Position numbers and translations under genes: made by a program
The notes under the pieces: model-generated
Database searches by the model: none
Seen by the model: only the letters and a program-made list of their open reading frames with translations
What the model was told of the DNA's origin: nothing
Shown: positions 36,854 through 46,033 of the stretch, piece after piece
How positions within the stretch are numbered: position 1 is the first letter of the stretch
Layout: every line of letters begins with the position of its first letter
Origin: Chloroflexota bacterium
Lineage (GTDB): Bacteria > Chloroflexota > Anaerolineae > Aggregatilineales > Ch27
DNA length: 62,380 bases
Reading direction: 5' to 3'
Assembly: GCA_019873685.1 (NCBI GenBank)
Contig: JAIOAT010000007.1
Span: 66,281-128,660, forward strand

Positions 36854-38745
36854 ACAAAGCGGGCCTGCTCCCACGTGGCCGTGGAGCATGGTCGGATTGG
36901 CTACGGCTACGTCGAACCGGTCTGGCCGCCCTGCTGGTCTCGCTGACGGTGCTGCTGGCCATCACGCTACAGCCGGAAAACGATCGCCAGATTCTGGAAC
37001 GTGACTACGGAATCCGCGTCACTGACGCCCAGTTACTGTTTGGCGGCCTGGCGCTGGCCAGCGCCCTGTGGTTTGCCCGTGAGCCAGCCATCCGCGCTGA
37101 ACTGAGCGACGGCCGGGCGACAGCGCTGATCGTCGCCATTGCTGGCAGTGTCAGCTTCATGGCCGCGCGCCTGGCCGTGCCCGACCAGGCGTACCGACTA
37201 TTTCGCTACCCCTCCAGTCTGGCCTGGATCAGCGCCGGGCTAATCGTGCTGGCGGCGCTGGCCATCCTGCCGGTCACCCTCAACCCGCATGCCCCACCCG
37301 GTCGCCGGCTGAGCCGCTATGCCGCGCTGACGCTGGCGGTCGGGGGCACAGCGCTGGCCGTGATGCATGTGCTATCGGTCGGCCACTTTATGCGCCTGGA
37401 CCTGCCGGATGAGCCAATCCTGGGCAGCATCGCCACGAATTACGCCCTGACCGGCGACTTCAGCACTGCCTATGATGGTTCAATCTACGGCAGTCCCGAT
37501 CCCTCGGCAGCCCGCTACTACCTGCTGATGGGGCTGTGGTTGCGCGCCCTGGGCCACACCGATCTCGTCGCGTTGCGAGCGTTTCCGTTGCTGGTCGGCG
37601 CGGCGGCGCTGGCGCTGGTCGCGCTGGCGCTGTGGCGCGCGTCGGGGCTGTCCCGGCTGGGGCGGCTGGCCGGAATCGTCACCTTCATGAGCCTGACAGC
37701 GGTGGTACGCACCTCGCACAACCTGCGGGCTGATATCGGTCTGGCGCTCTACGGGGCGCTGGTGTTGCTCAGCGTCGTGCAGTATCAGCGCGACGAACGG
37801 CAATCGGGGCGCTGGCTGTTCGTGGCCGGGCTGGGGCTGCTGATCGGCCTGGAAAGCCTCCCCACCTACGCCCTGAGCTTCGCCGCCGCGCTGGGCCTGC
37901 TCCTGATCGCCGCCGCGATCCGCCGGCCTCTGCGCCGGACACTCTGGCGGCAGCCCGTCCTGTATGCGGTGGGCTGCGCCCTGGCCTGCGCCGCCTTTGC
38001 CGCCCTGCATTTCCTGCCGGACCCCGCGGCCCAGTGGCAGGGCCTGCGAACCTTCGCCGCCAGCTATGCTGCTGAAAACGCCGGTCGGCTGGCTGCCAAC
38101 CCGCTCGATGCCCTGGTCGGCTACTTCTTCAGCTTCAGCCACAAGCTTTCGCCCGCGGAATGGCTGCTGGTCACGCCAGCGGTCGGGGCGCTGTTCTGGC
38201 ACGGCACAGGTCGCGAGCGCTGGATCGGCGCGATCATTGTGGCCGGTCTGGTGACGCTGGTCTTCCCGTGGAGTGGCAGCTACGGTTATCTGGCCCTGCT
38301 GGCGCCTTTCTTCGCCTATGCTGTGGGCTACTTCCTCCGCACTGAGCGAACCGTGATGGTTGGCGTGTTTGTGCTGCTGGTCGCCCAGCTCTCCGCCCCG
38401 ATCCACGATCTGAGCGCGGAACGGCTGGCGCGTTACAATGTGCAAACCCTGGCTGAAGCCGATCTGCTCACGTGGCAGATTCCGGAGGGCGTGACCGTCC
38501 TGGGGGATGACAAGTTCTGGTTCACCCTGCACGCTGGTCGCCGCTTCATCGGCTGGCATGGTCTGAACGCAGCCATGCGCATCTACCAGGTAAACGCACA
38601 GGAAGCGCTTGAACAGCTGGGCGTGGATATCGTGATCTGTCGGGAGGATGATCCCCGCTGCCCGGCAACAGACGACGCACGTTTCGCCCCGCCGACGGAC
38701 TTCACCATCACCGACGGTAACTACCTGGTCTACCGTCGCCGCTAA
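36850..38745 (+). CDS. multi-spanning GT-C-like membrane protein
   Basis: Integral membrane protein of 631 residues with roughly eleven or more hydrophobic helices. The loop after the third or fourth helix (MRLDLPDEPILGSIATNYALTG ... DPSAARYYLLMGLWLRALG) resembles the acidic DE-type first extracytoplasmic loop of ArnT/PMT-family (GT-C fold) glycosyltransferases that use lipid-linked sugars. The C-terminal domain of about 120 residues (WQIPEGVTVLGDDKFWFTLH ... CREDDPRCPATDDARF) lies outside the helices. The donor and acceptor are unknown. Translational coupling to der looks incidental. It is convergent with the cyclase gene, with only 13 bp between the stops. Confidence 0.78.
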   Translation: MNKAGLLPRGRGAWSDWLRLRRTGLAALLVSLTVLLAITLQPENDRQILERDYGIRVTDAQLLFGGLALASALWFAREPAIRAELSDGRATALIVAIAGSVSFMAARLAVPDQAYRLFRYPSSLAWISAGLIVLAALAILPVTLNPHAPPGRRLSRYAALTLAVGGTALAVMHVLSVGHFMRLDLPDEPILGSIATNYALTGDFSTAYDGSIYGSPDPSAARYYLLMGLWLRALGHTDLVALRAFPLLVGAAALALVALALWRASGLSRLGRLAGIVTFMSLTAVVRTSHNLRADIGLALYGALVLLSVVQYQRDERQSGRWLFVAGLGLLIGLESLPTYALSFAAALGLLLIAAAIRRPLRRTLWRQPVLYAVGCALACAAFAALHFLPDPAAQWQGLRTFAASYAAENAGRLAANPLDALVGYFFSFSHKLSPAEWLLVTPAVGALFWHGTGRERWIGAIIVAGLVTLVFPWSGSYGYLALLAPFFAYAVGYFLRTERTVMVGVFVLLVAQLSAPIHDLSAERLARYNVQTLAEADLLTWQIPEGVTVLGDDKFWFTLHAGRRFIGWHGLNAAMRIYQVNAQEALEQLGVDIVICREDDPRCPATDDARFAPPTDFTITDGNYLVYRRR

Positions 38746-38758
38746 TGGCCGGGCGTTG

Positions 38759-40339
38759 CTAGGAAAGCACCTCGTACACAGTCACCGGCTGCTGACGCCC
38801 CTTGACCTGCATCACCCCCAGCGAACGCGCCCGGATCGTATCGCCCAGCGCGATCAGCACGCGGTCAGTGATCAGAATCTGCCCCGGCGCGGCGTTCTCC
38901 TGCAGACGCTTGGCGACGTTGACGGCGTCGCCGATGGCGGTGTAATTCATGGCACGGGCAGCGCCGATATTGCCGACCACCGCTTCCCCGGTATGCACGC
39001 CGATGCCAAAGGTCAGGCCAGCCCGTCCCTGGCGGTTATTCCAGGCGGTCACAGCATCGCGCAGGGCAACCGCTGCATCCACCGCCCGCCGGACATGATC
39101 CGCCTGCGGTTGCGGCGCGTTGAAGAAAGCCATCACGCCATCGCCCAGGAACTTGTCCAGCGTCCCCTCGCGGGCCATGATGACATCCGTCGCAATCTGG
39201 AAGTAGGTGTTCAGCAGTTCTACCACCTGCTCCGGCTGGGCACGCTCACTGAAGGCAGTGTAGCCGCGAATGTCGGCGAACATGATCGAGATCGGCTGAC
39301 GCTGGCCGCCCAGCTGCAACGCTTCCGGGCGCTCCAGCACGCGATCCACCACCGAGGGCGCGACATACCGCTCGAACATCTGGCGGATCTGCCGCTTTTC
39401 GCGCTCTTTCGCGGCCTGCAGCTGGCTGAAGTTGTTGGCGTTCTCGATGGCGATCGCGGCGTAGTCAGCCAGGGCGCTGAGCAACCCCTGATCGTGACCG
39501 GTGAAAACCCTTCCGCGCTCGTTAACACTGTTGACTCCCAGCGCGCCCAGTACCCGATCCTTGATGATTAATGGGACCGCCAGCGCCACACAGGGGAACG
39601 CCAGTCGCTTAACCCGCAGCCGCTCCTGTTCCTCTGGCGCCAGTGCCAGCGGACGCCCGGTCTCCACCACCCGCTGCGCCAGAGGATCAACGCCCACCAC
39701 ACACATGGGCTGAGCCTGTTCCTCGCCGGCCCGGCGCGCCGCGCGGCATACCAGTCCCTCCCCTTCCCGCAGAAAGAGCGCCCCCTCCTCCGTCCCGGTC
39801 ACGGTGACCGCTGCGTCCACCACGCGCGGGGCCAGTTGCTCCAGTTCAAGCTGGGCGGCCACATTCTTGCCCATCCGGTAGAGCACATTCAGTTCGCGCA
39901 CGCGCTGCTGCAATTCCCGGTTGGCCGCCAGCACGCGCTGCATCAGGGCTTCTTTTTCATGACGCAGACGGGTTTCGGTCAGGCTGCGTTCGATGGCCGC
40001 CAGCATCTCGTCAATCGTATACGGCTTCTTGACGTAATCCTTGACGCCCAGCCGGAAGACCTCAACGGCGATCTCCTCTGAGCCGTGAAAGGTCATCAGG
40101 ATTACGGGGATGTTGGCCTGGGCCTCCGCCAGCGCCTTGAGGACGGCCACGCCATCCATATAAGGCATTTGCAGGTCGAGCAGAATCAGGTCCGGGCGCT
40201 CGTTCAGAGCTTTGCTCAGTCCCTCACGGCCATCGCGGGCCACGCTAACCCGGAAGCCATTGGGCTTGAGGACATAATCCACAACGAATTCACGGTTCTC
40301 CCGGCCATCATCCACGACCAGGACATGCTCACCGGCCAC
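38759..40339 (-). CDS. receiver-GAF-adenylyl cyclase
   Basis: Protein of 526 residues. The receiver domain (1-120) has VLVVDDG, ILLDLQMPYMDG phosphoacceptor Asp and KDYVKKPY. A coiled linker, a GAF domain (about 160-310), and a class III nucleotide cyclase (about 340-526) follow. Cyclase metal aspartates are visible in FADIRGYTAFSER and GDGVMAFF. The LDKFLGDG lysine indicates ATP rather than GTP, and IGDAVNVAKRL carries the transition-state Asn/Arg. It therefore likely makes cAMP when phosphorylated by a kinase such as those at 41.8-45.4 kb. The start is GTG 40339, with AGAGAGGG five bases upstream. Confidence 0.93.
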   Translation of the reverse strand: MAGEHVLVVDDGRENREFVVDYVLKPNGFRVSVARDGREGLSKALNERPDLILLDLQMPYMDGVAVLKALAEAQANIPVILMTFHGSEEIAVEVFRLGVKDYVKKPYTIDEMLAAIERSLTETRLRHEKEALMQRVLAANRELQQRVRELNVLYRMGKNVAAQLELEQLAPRVVDAAVTVTGTEEGALFLREGEGLVCRAARRAGEEQAQPMCVVGVDPLAQRVVETGRPLALAPEEQERLRVKRLAFPCVALAVPLIIKDRVLGALGVNSVNERGRVFTGHDQGLLSALADYAAIAIENANNFSQLQAAKEREKRQIRQMFERYVAPSVVDRVLERPEALQLGGQRQPISIMFADIRGYTAFSERAQPEQVVELLNTYFQIATDVIMAREGTLDKFLGDGVMAFFNAPQPQADHVRRAVDAAVALRDAVTAWNNRQGRAGLTFGIGVHTGEAVVGNIGAARAMNYTAIGDAVNVAKRLQENAAPGQILITDRVLIALGDTIRARSLGVMQVKGRQQPVTVYEVLS

Positions 40340-40375
40340 GCGATCCCTCTCTGCTTGCTGTCGTCATGCGGGGCC

Positions 40376-40381
40376 AGTATA
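40376..40381 (-). promoter_or_regulatory. -10 element for the cyclase gene
   Basis: TATACT on the minus strand, 37 bp upstream of the GTG start. A good -35 is not evident. The region 40385-40600 upstream contains no supported gene. Confidence 0.35.
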
Positions 40382-40604
40382 GCCCACAACCGCGCCGCTC
40401 ACCATATTCACGCGCAAACGCACGCAGGCGAGACCTTTTTCGATTAATGGAGCGATAAACAAACGCCAGAAAGCCAGGAGACCTGGAGGCCGCCGGTTGC
40501 TCATGGCAACTACATTCTGCCTCCAGAGCAAGGCAGAAGCCAGGACATCCCCCGCAGTGACGCCCGCGCCGTGTAAGAATCGGAGTAAATCGGTAAATTG
40601 AGAA

Positions 40605-40633
40605 TTGCCCTCTCCCCGCCGCGCCTCTATAAT
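40605..40633 (+). promoter_or_regulatory. sigma70-type promoter upstream of the YgiT-type zinc-finger gene
   Basis: TTGCCC (40605-40610), 17-bp spacer, TATAAT (40628-40633). Start near 40640, giving a leader of about 120 nt that contains a short reading frame and a perfect palindrome. Confidence 0.6.
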
Positions 40634-40646
40634 CAGGAGCAGTGTC

Positions 40647-40697
40647 ATGAGAAGCGCCGCTGGCGATGCGAGTCCGGCGGTTGCTGCGGCGGGTTAA
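40647..40697 (+). CDS. candidate 16-codon leader peptide
   Basis: ATG 40647 has AGGAGC six bases upstream and opens a 16-codon frame (MRSAAGDASPAVAAAG) ending in TAA at the centre of the palindrome at 40688-40703. It sits in the leader of the zinc-finger gene. No regulatory amino-acid run is obvious, so a translational leader role is only a suggestion. Confidence 0.3.
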   Translation: MRSAAGDASPAVAAAG

Positions 40698-40703
40698 CCC
40701 GCC
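40688..40703. repeat. perfect 16-bp palindrome in the zinc-finger gene leader
   Basis: GGCGGGTTAACCCGCC, eight-base arms without a spacer, about 50 bp after the predicted transcription start. It could be a dimeric operator or the base of an RNA hairpin. There is no T-run, so it is not a terminator. Confidence 0.55.
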
Positions 40704-40758
40704 TGACTCCAACAGCGTTTGGCGTCCCGCTGCGTTGAGGATGCCCCTGGAGAACCTG

Positions 40759-41031
40759 ATGCCCCACAACGAGAATGACCTGTGTCCGGTCTGTCATGTA
40801 GGCCGCCTGCGCCTGCGTCCGGTCACCTATACCCAGGTCTACTATGGCCTGCTGGTCAGCGTGCCCAACACGCCGGCCTGGGTCTGTGACGTGTGCCACA
40901 CGGTTGAGCACGATCGCCAGTCGGTACAACGGATCGAGGCGCTCATGGAACACGCCGGGCCGCCGCACCGACGGGCCGACAGGCGGCCAGCGGAACGGGC
41001 CAGAACACGCCTCTACCCTACTGACTCCTGA
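40759..41031 (+). CDS. YgiT-type zinc-finger protein
   Basis: Small protein of 90 residues with two CxxC pairs (DLCPVCHVGRL and WVCDVCH) and the YgiT signature between them (VTYTQVYYGLLVSVPNTPAW). This zinc domain forms the N-terminus of MqsA antitoxins; here the helix-turn-helix half is missing and a basic, disordered tail follows. Similar stand-alone proteins often neighbour a small toxin-like gene of the DUF4258 type, but none is visible here. The start is ATG 40759 with CTGGAG eight bases upstream; the earlier ATG 40741 lacks spacing. It is followed by 143 bp without a gene before ppa. Confidence 0.78.
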   Translation: MPHNENDLCPVCHVGRLRLRPVTYTQVYYGLLVSVPNTPAWVCDVCHTVEHDRQSVQRIEALMEHAGPPHRRADRRPAERARTRLYPTDS

Positions 41032-41174
41032 GCCGCAACTACCCGGCGCGCTCACTCGACCCCGGCCCGGCTGGCAGCAGTGAAGATCGGCTATGCTGGC
41101 CGGGCCGGAGAACCGCCATCACCGAAGTCATGACACTCCACACCGCCGCAACACAAGTTTGATGAGACTGCACT

Positions 41175-41723
41175 ATGACCATCAATCTCTGGCACGGCCT
41201 GCCGCCCGGCCCCAAAGTCCCCGATATCGTGTACTGCATCGTGGAAATCCCCAAAGGCAGCCGCAACAAGTACGAATACAGCAAGACAGCCGGCGTGATC
41301 AAGCTGGACCGCGTGCTCTATAGCCCGCTGCATTACCCCAGCGACTACGGCCTGATCCCGCGCACCTTCTACCCGGATGGCGACCCGCTGGACATCATGG
41401 TCATGATCAACGAACCCACCTACCCCGGCTGTGTGATCGAGGCGCGGCCTATCGGCATGTTCCGGATGATCGACCGCGACATGCCTGACGACAAGATTCT
41501 GGCCGTCCCTGCCACTGATCCTATCTTCGACGATTATCACGATCTCGCTGATGTCCCCCGCCATTTCCTGGCGGAAGTCGCTCACTTCTTTGCCACGTAC
41601 AAGCAGCTTGAAGCCGATGGCAACATCCAGCCGATTGGCTGGATCGGCGCTGCCGAAGCCAAAGAGCACATCCTGCAGGCCGTCCGGCTGTACGAAGAGA
41701 AGTATCCGCTGGCTGGCGTCTAG
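41175..41723 (+). CDS. ppa: inorganic pyrophosphatase
   Basis: Family I soluble pyrophosphatase of 182 residues: PPi plus water gives two phosphates, pulling biosynthetic reactions forward. Signatures: VEIPKGSRNKYEY with the substrate Lys/Arg, YPSDYGLIPRTFYPDGDPLDIMV (the DxDPxD metal site) and DDKILAVPATDP. The C-terminal helix FFATYKQLEADG is typical. The start is ATG 41175 (MTINLWHGL). No strong promoter is seen immediately upstream. Confidence 0.95.
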   Translation: MTINLWHGLPPGPKVPDIVYCIVEIPKGSRNKYEYSKTAGVIKLDRVLYSPLHYPSDYGLIPRTFYPDGDPLDIMVMINEPTYPGCVIEARPIGMFRMIDRDMPDDKILAVPATDPIFDDYHDLADVPRHFLAEVAHFFATYKQLEADGNIQPIGWIGAAEAKEHILQAVRLYEEKYPLAGV

Positions 41724-41817
41724 GGGCCGTTGCTACTATGCTTATAAGCGCGGGGATGCGGACGACGCTCCTTGCGCGTCTTTGGCTTGGAAGTCCAGCG
41801 CAATGTGAACAGGCTGC

Positions 41818-43071
41818 ATGACCACGCCCGAACTGCTCTCCCCCGACCTGCTGGAGCTGCTGGGGCGTATCATTGCCCGTGCGCGGGCCGCCCTGTCCTT
41901 CGATTACGGCGGCATTGCTCTGAGCGCTGCTGCGGAGGAGACGTTGACGCTCCACCTGGCATATCCTGCTCCGGCCACCTATCCCATCCAGGCGGGCTTG
42001 TTGCGTCGGGCGGCAGTGCAGCGCCAGCCGATCCTGTTGCCAGACATTCAGCCTGGCTCGCCCGACTGGGCGTTCCGGCCAGCACTGCGTGCAGCGCTGC
42101 TGATCCCGCTGGCGCTGGAAGGGCAGCTGTCGGGCGTGCTTCTGTTCGGCAGCGACACCCCGGGAGCTTACGACGCCGAAGACCTGCGCCTGGCCACCGC
42201 CCTGGCAGACCAGGCGGCGCTGGCGCTGGATACCGCCTTACGTGCAACTGCTGCCCGGAGCATCGCGGCGGAAAACGTCACCCTGATCGCAGCCCTTGAG
42301 CAGCATGCCGCCGAATTACGCGAAGCCAACCGTCTCAAGAGCGAGTTCCTGGCTAATATCAGCCATGAGCTACGCACCCCGATGAACGCCATCATCGGCT
42401 TCTCCGAGACGCTGCTGAGCGGACTTTACGGGGAATTGAACGCCACCGCCGCCGACCGGGTGGAGCGCATCCTGCGCAACGGGCGCGGTCTGCTGGCCCT
42501 CATCGATGACTTGCTGGATCTTTCCAGGATCGACGCCGGCAAGCTGCAACTGGCGCCGGAGCCGCTGGCACTGGAGGAAACGATCAAACCAGCGGTCGAG
42601 GCGGTGAAAACGCGACTCGCCAGCAAGAGGCTGAGCATCGCCGTTAGTGTGCCCGCTGACCTGCCCCCCGTCGAAGCGGACCCGACCCGCCTGCGCCAGG
42701 TGCTGGATAATCTGCTGGACAACGCGATCAAATTCACCCACTACGGCGGGATCACCATCTGCGCCGGGGTTGAGGAGGGCGTTGAGCCAGCCAGAGTCTG
42801 GTGCAGCGTGACCGATACAGGGATCGGGATAGCGCCGGAGAATCAGGGGATCATCTTTGACGAATTCCGCCAGGTTGACGGCACCTCGACCCGCCAGTAC
42901 GAGGGCACAGGGCTGGGATTGGCGATCTCCAGGAGGCTGTTGAGCCTGATGAACGGTCACATTGCGGTGGAAAGCAGCCCTGGCCAGGGCAGCACCTTCA
43001 CCTTCTGGCTGCCAGTCGCCCGGTTGAAGCCGCCTGAGTCCTACAGCATCCAGAGCACGGGGGGCCTATGA
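41818..43071 (+). CDS. GAF-domain sensor histidine kinase
   Basis: Soluble kinase of 417 residues. N-terminal GAF domain (about 10-145: LSFDYGGIALSA ... SGVLLFGS), phosphoacceptor helix ANISHELRTPMNAIIGFSETL near residue 180, and HATPase with DNAIKFTHYGG, DTGIGIAPENQGIIFDEF and GTGLGLAIS. Its catalytic half is very like that of the next gene (both have LLSGLYGELN or LLQGLYGDLN after the His box), so the two are recent relatives. The stop overlaps the next ATG (ATGA, 43068-43071). No membrane helix; the signal is probably small-molecule or protein. Confidence 0.92.
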   Translation: MTTPELLSPDLLELLGRIIARARAALSFDYGGIALSAAAEETLTLHLAYPAPATYPIQAGLLRRAAVQRQPILLPDIQPGSPDWAFRPALRAALLIPLALEGQLSGVLLFGSDTPGAYDAEDLRLATALADQAALALDTALRATAARSIAAENVTLIAALEQHAAELREANRLKSEFLANISHELRTPMNAIIGFSETLLSGLYGELNATAADRVERILRNGRGLLALIDDLLDLSRIDAGKLQLAPEPLALEETIKPAVEAVKTRLASKRLSIAVSVPADLPPVEADPTRLRQVLDNLLDNAIKFTHYGGITICAGVEEGVEPARVWCSVTDTGIGIAPENQGIIFDEFRQVDGTSTRQYEGTGLGLAISRRLLSLMNGHIAVESSPGQGSTFTFWLPVARLKPPESYSIQSTGGL

Positions 43072-45434
43072 ACCAGGTCATCCTTGAGGACTTCATCACC
43101 ATCGCTGCGAGCATCCTGAGTCTGAGCGTTGCCATCGGGTTGATGCTTGGCATGGTACTCCAGCCACACCGGGAATCCGCCAACGGCTGGTTTGCCCTCT
43201 TTCTGGGCAGCCTGGCCCTGTGGGGCGGCGCGGCACTGTTGCTGACGCTGCCCGGCCTCGCTCACCGTCTGGACCTCACCACCGTCTTCTATCTCTATCT
43301 GGTTGGTCTGGGCCTGATCCCCGTCACCTTCTACTTCGCTGCGGTGGCCTTCTGCGGGATCAGGACGCTGCTTACACGGGCGGTCGCCCTGATCACGCCG
43401 GTGCTCCTGGTGGTGTTCCTGATCCTGCTGTGGAGCAATCGCCTGTTCATCCTGGAAGTCACTACCGCCGCCGAGTCGATCGCGTTCAGCGCCCTGGTGG
43501 ATTCGGTGCATATTACGCCAGCCGGGACCGCGGCGATTGTGCTGAGCGCGGGCTACCTGCTACTGGCGCTGGCCCTGATCTGGCGACGCCGGGGAGAACG
43601 GAGCCGCCTGCTGCGCATCCCGGCGCTACTGCTGAGCATTGGCAGCCTGGGCAATCTGGTCGGCCCGCTCAGCCGCACACCCTTTGACGCCATCCTGACC
43701 ACCCTGGCTGCCGGCTTGATCGGCTACGTCCTGATCCGCGTGCAGGTCTTTGACCCACTGACCACGATGAACCGCCAGCTTAGCGACGCCAATCAGGAAC
43801 TACGCTCCCTGATCAAAGACCTGGCCGCTGAGAAGGAACGGGCCGACGCCCTCAACGCAGAGTTGCGTACGGTCAGCCAGTACAAGTCCGAATTCCTGGC
43901 AACGATGAGCCATGAACTGCGCACGCCACTGAACTCCATTGTCGGCTACAGCGAACTATTGCTACAGGGCCTCTACGGGGATCTTAACGAGCGCCAGAGC
44001 GACCGCGTGGAAAAGATCCTGCGCAACGGACAGGCGTTGCTGGCGCTGATCAATAACATCCTCGACCTGAGCAAGATCGAAGCGGGCCGGATGGATTTCA
44101 CCTTTCAGCATGTCGCGCTTTCTGACGTGGTGGAAAATGTAGCCCCTGAGTTCACTGCTGCCGCCACAGCGAAAGGCTTGCAGCTGGAGATCAGCGTAGC
44201 GCCTGACCTGTACGCCGTTTATGGAGACGCCCAGCGCATCCAGCAGATCCTGCATAACCTGCTCAGCAACGCGGTCAAATTCACCCCGCAGGGTAGCGTC
44301 CGCCTGGAAGTCTTCAACGCCCAGGTCAAGAACGGCTACAGCCGGGCGCTGACGCTGCCCGCGCCGGGCTGGCTCAAAGACGGCAACTGGGTGATCCTCC
44401 GCGTCACTGATACCGGCATCGGCATCGCCCCGAAAGATCACGAGCGCATCTTCGATGAATTCCGCCAGCTGGACAGTTCCGCCACCCGTGAGTTTGGCGG
44501 CACAGGATTGGGCCTGGCCATTACCAGGAAGCTCGTCGCTCTCCACAGCGGCGCGATCTGGCTGACCAGTGCGCCGGGCCAGGGTAGCACGTTCTACGTA
44601 GCCCTGCCCGCCAGCAGCCGCGCTATCAGCGAGACCAGGCCACAACCCGAGGCCGGGCCAGCACGAGAACAACCGCACATCCTGGTCATCGACGATAACC
44701 AGGATGCGCTGGACATCCTGACCACCTTCCTCACCGAGGCCGGTTACCGTGTTACCCAGGCCAGCAGTGGGGCGGCGGGGCTGGAGCTGGCCCGGCAGCT
44801 ACAGCCGGACGTGATCACCACCGACCTGATGATGCCCGGTATCACCGGCTGGGAACTGATCGAGCAACTCAAGGCCGACCCGGCCACGGCAGCCATCCCG
44901 ATTGTCACGGTTAGCATCGTCGACAGCCAGCCGCTGGGCTTGTGGCCGGCGGTTGACGCGCACATCAGCAAGCCCATCGAGCGCGAGGCGCTGCTGGAAG
45001 CCGTCGCCCGCCTGCTGACGGGGCAGCCAGGCGACCGGCCCATCCTGATCGTGGACGATGATCCTTCGGCCCGGCAACTGGTGGCCGATGTGCTCAGTTC
45101 AGCCGGTCACGCCAGCGTGACGGTTGACAGCGGCCAGGCGGCCATGGACTGGCTGGCTCATAACCGGGCCAGCGCGGTTGTGCTTGACCTGTTGATGCCG
45201 GATATCAACGGTTTCCAGGTGCTGGAGTATATCCGCCAGCAGGAATACCTGGCTGACCTGCCGGTGCTTGTCGTCACCGCCAAGACCCTGACCGTCCAGG
45301 AACGTCTCTTCCTGCAGCAGCACCTGGCGACGCTGGTTCGCAAGCAGGGGCTGCAACGCAGCGATCTGCTGGCCCTGATCGAGCAGGCGTTAGGCGGCGC
45401 ATCTGACGGCAGGCCAGCAGGCACGATACAATAA
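43068..45434 (+). CDS. seven-helix hybrid histidine kinase with two receivers
   Basis: Hybrid kinase of 788 residues. Seven hydrophobic helices (about 10-225) form a 7TM-type sensor. A short coiled coil (LIKDLAAEKERADALNAEL), the His box ATMSHELRTPLNSIVGYSELL near residue 285 and an HATPase (NAVKFTPQGS, DTGIGIAPKDH, GTGLGLAITR) follow. Two receiver domains come after: ILVIDDNQDAL ... ITTDLMMPGITGW and ILIVDDDPSARQL ... VVLDLLMPDINGF, both with intact phosphoacceptor Asp. It is co-translated with the preceding kinase and followed by a single receiver protein, making a phosphorelay-like cluster. Confidence 0.93.
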   Translation: MNQVILEDFITIAASILSLSVAIGLMLGMVLQPHRESANGWFALFLGSLALWGGAALLLTLPGLAHRLDLTTVFYLYLVGLGLIPVTFYFAAVAFCGIRTLLTRAVALITPVLLVVFLILLWSNRLFILEVTTAAESIAFSALVDSVHITPAGTAAIVLSAGYLLLALALIWRRRGERSRLLRIPALLLSIGSLGNLVGPLSRTPFDAILTTLAAGLIGYVLIRVQVFDPLTTMNRQLSDANQELRSLIKDLAAEKERADALNAELRTVSQYKSEFLATMSHELRTPLNSIVGYSELLLQGLYGDLNERQSDRVEKILRNGQALLALINNILDLSKIEAGRMDFTFQHVALSDVVENVAPEFTAAATAKGLQLEISVAPDLYAVYGDAQRIQQILHNLLSNAVKFTPQGSVRLEVFNAQVKNGYSRALTLPAPGWLKDGNWVILRVTDTGIGIAPKDHERIFDEFRQLDSSATREFGGTGLGLAITRKLVALHSGAIWLTSAPGQGSTFYVALPASSRAISETRPQPEAGPAREQPHILVIDDNQDALDILTTFLTEAGYRVTQASSGAAGLELARQLQPDVITTDLMMPGITGWELIEQLKADPATAAIPIVTVSIVDSQPLGLWPAVDAHISKPIEREALLEAVARLLTGQPGDRPILIVDDDPSARQLVADVLSSAGHASVTVDSGQAAMDWLAHNRASAVVLDLLMPDINGFQVLEYIRQQEYLADLPVLVVTAKTLTVQERLFLQQHLATLVRKQGLQRSDLLALIEQALGGASDGRPAGTIQ

Positions 45435-45451
45435 ACGGTACACGGTGCAGC

Positions 45452-45480
45452 TTGCAGGCTGCCCGCCGTACGATAATAAT
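45452..45480 (+). promoter_or_regulatory. candidate promoter of the single-receiver gene
   Basis: TTGCAG (45452-45457), 17-bp spacer, AATAAT (45475-45480), or TAATAA with 16 bp. It lies in the 129-bp gap after the hybrid kinase gene. Confidence 0.45.
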
Positions 45481-45563
45481 GATGCTTGGGTAACGGTTAG
45501 TCGCGGGGATCACCGCCCGACCGGGGGCAAGATGACCGTGATTCGATCAAGGAGTGGGCCTGT

Positions 45564-45938
45564 ATGGGCAGTCGTCGTGTCCTGATCGTTGAGGACAATT
45601 CCGATAGCCGCACCCTGCTCACCGACATCCTGTCCACGCTGGATTGCACCGTCCTGGCTGCCAGGGACGGCGCTCAGGGCATCGCCCTTGCCGCCAGCGA
45701 GAAGCCAGACCTGATCCTGATGGACCTCTCCCTGCCGCAGGTGGATGGCTGGACAGCGACCAGCCGCATCAAAGCAGATGAGCGCCTGCGGCACATCCCC
45801 ATCATTGCGCTGACCGCCCACGCGATGGTCGGTGACCGGGAGAAAGCCCTGGCCGCCGGTTGCGACGATTACATCTCCAAGCCCATCGACCTGCGCGAAC
45901 TGCAGCAAAAACTGACCAAGTACCTCGGCCAGCCGTGA
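45564..45938 (+). CDS. single-domain response regulator
   Basis: Stand-alone receiver of 124 residues, DivK/Spo0F-like. It has VLIVEDNSDS (acidic pair), LILMDLSLPQVDG (phosphoacceptor Asp near residue 54), IIALTAHAM (Thr switch) and DDYISKPID (conserved Lys). No output domain, so it probably shuttles phosphate between the upstream hybrid kinase and another protein. AAGGAG lies nine bases upstream of the ATG. Confidence 0.92.
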   Translation: MGSRRVLIVEDNSDSRTLLTDILSTLDCTVLAARDGAQGIALAASEKPDLILMDLSLPQVDGWTATSRIKADERLRHIPIIALTAHAMVGDREKALAAGCDDYISKPIDLRELQQKLTKYLGQP

Positions 45939-45991
45939 GAGCCGTTCGCCGGCGCCCGGCAATGGCCAGCGCAGGGCGCCAGAAATCAACC

Positions 45992-46020
45992 TTGACCGGG
46001 CCTGACCGGCATGGTACACT
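45992..46020 (+). promoter_or_regulatory. promoter of tRNA-Glu
   Basis: TTGACC (45992-45997), 17-bp spacer, TACACT (46015-46020). Start near 46027, seven bases before the mature tRNA 5' end. Confidence 0.7.
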
Positions 46021-46033
46021 AACGCCCGTCAAC

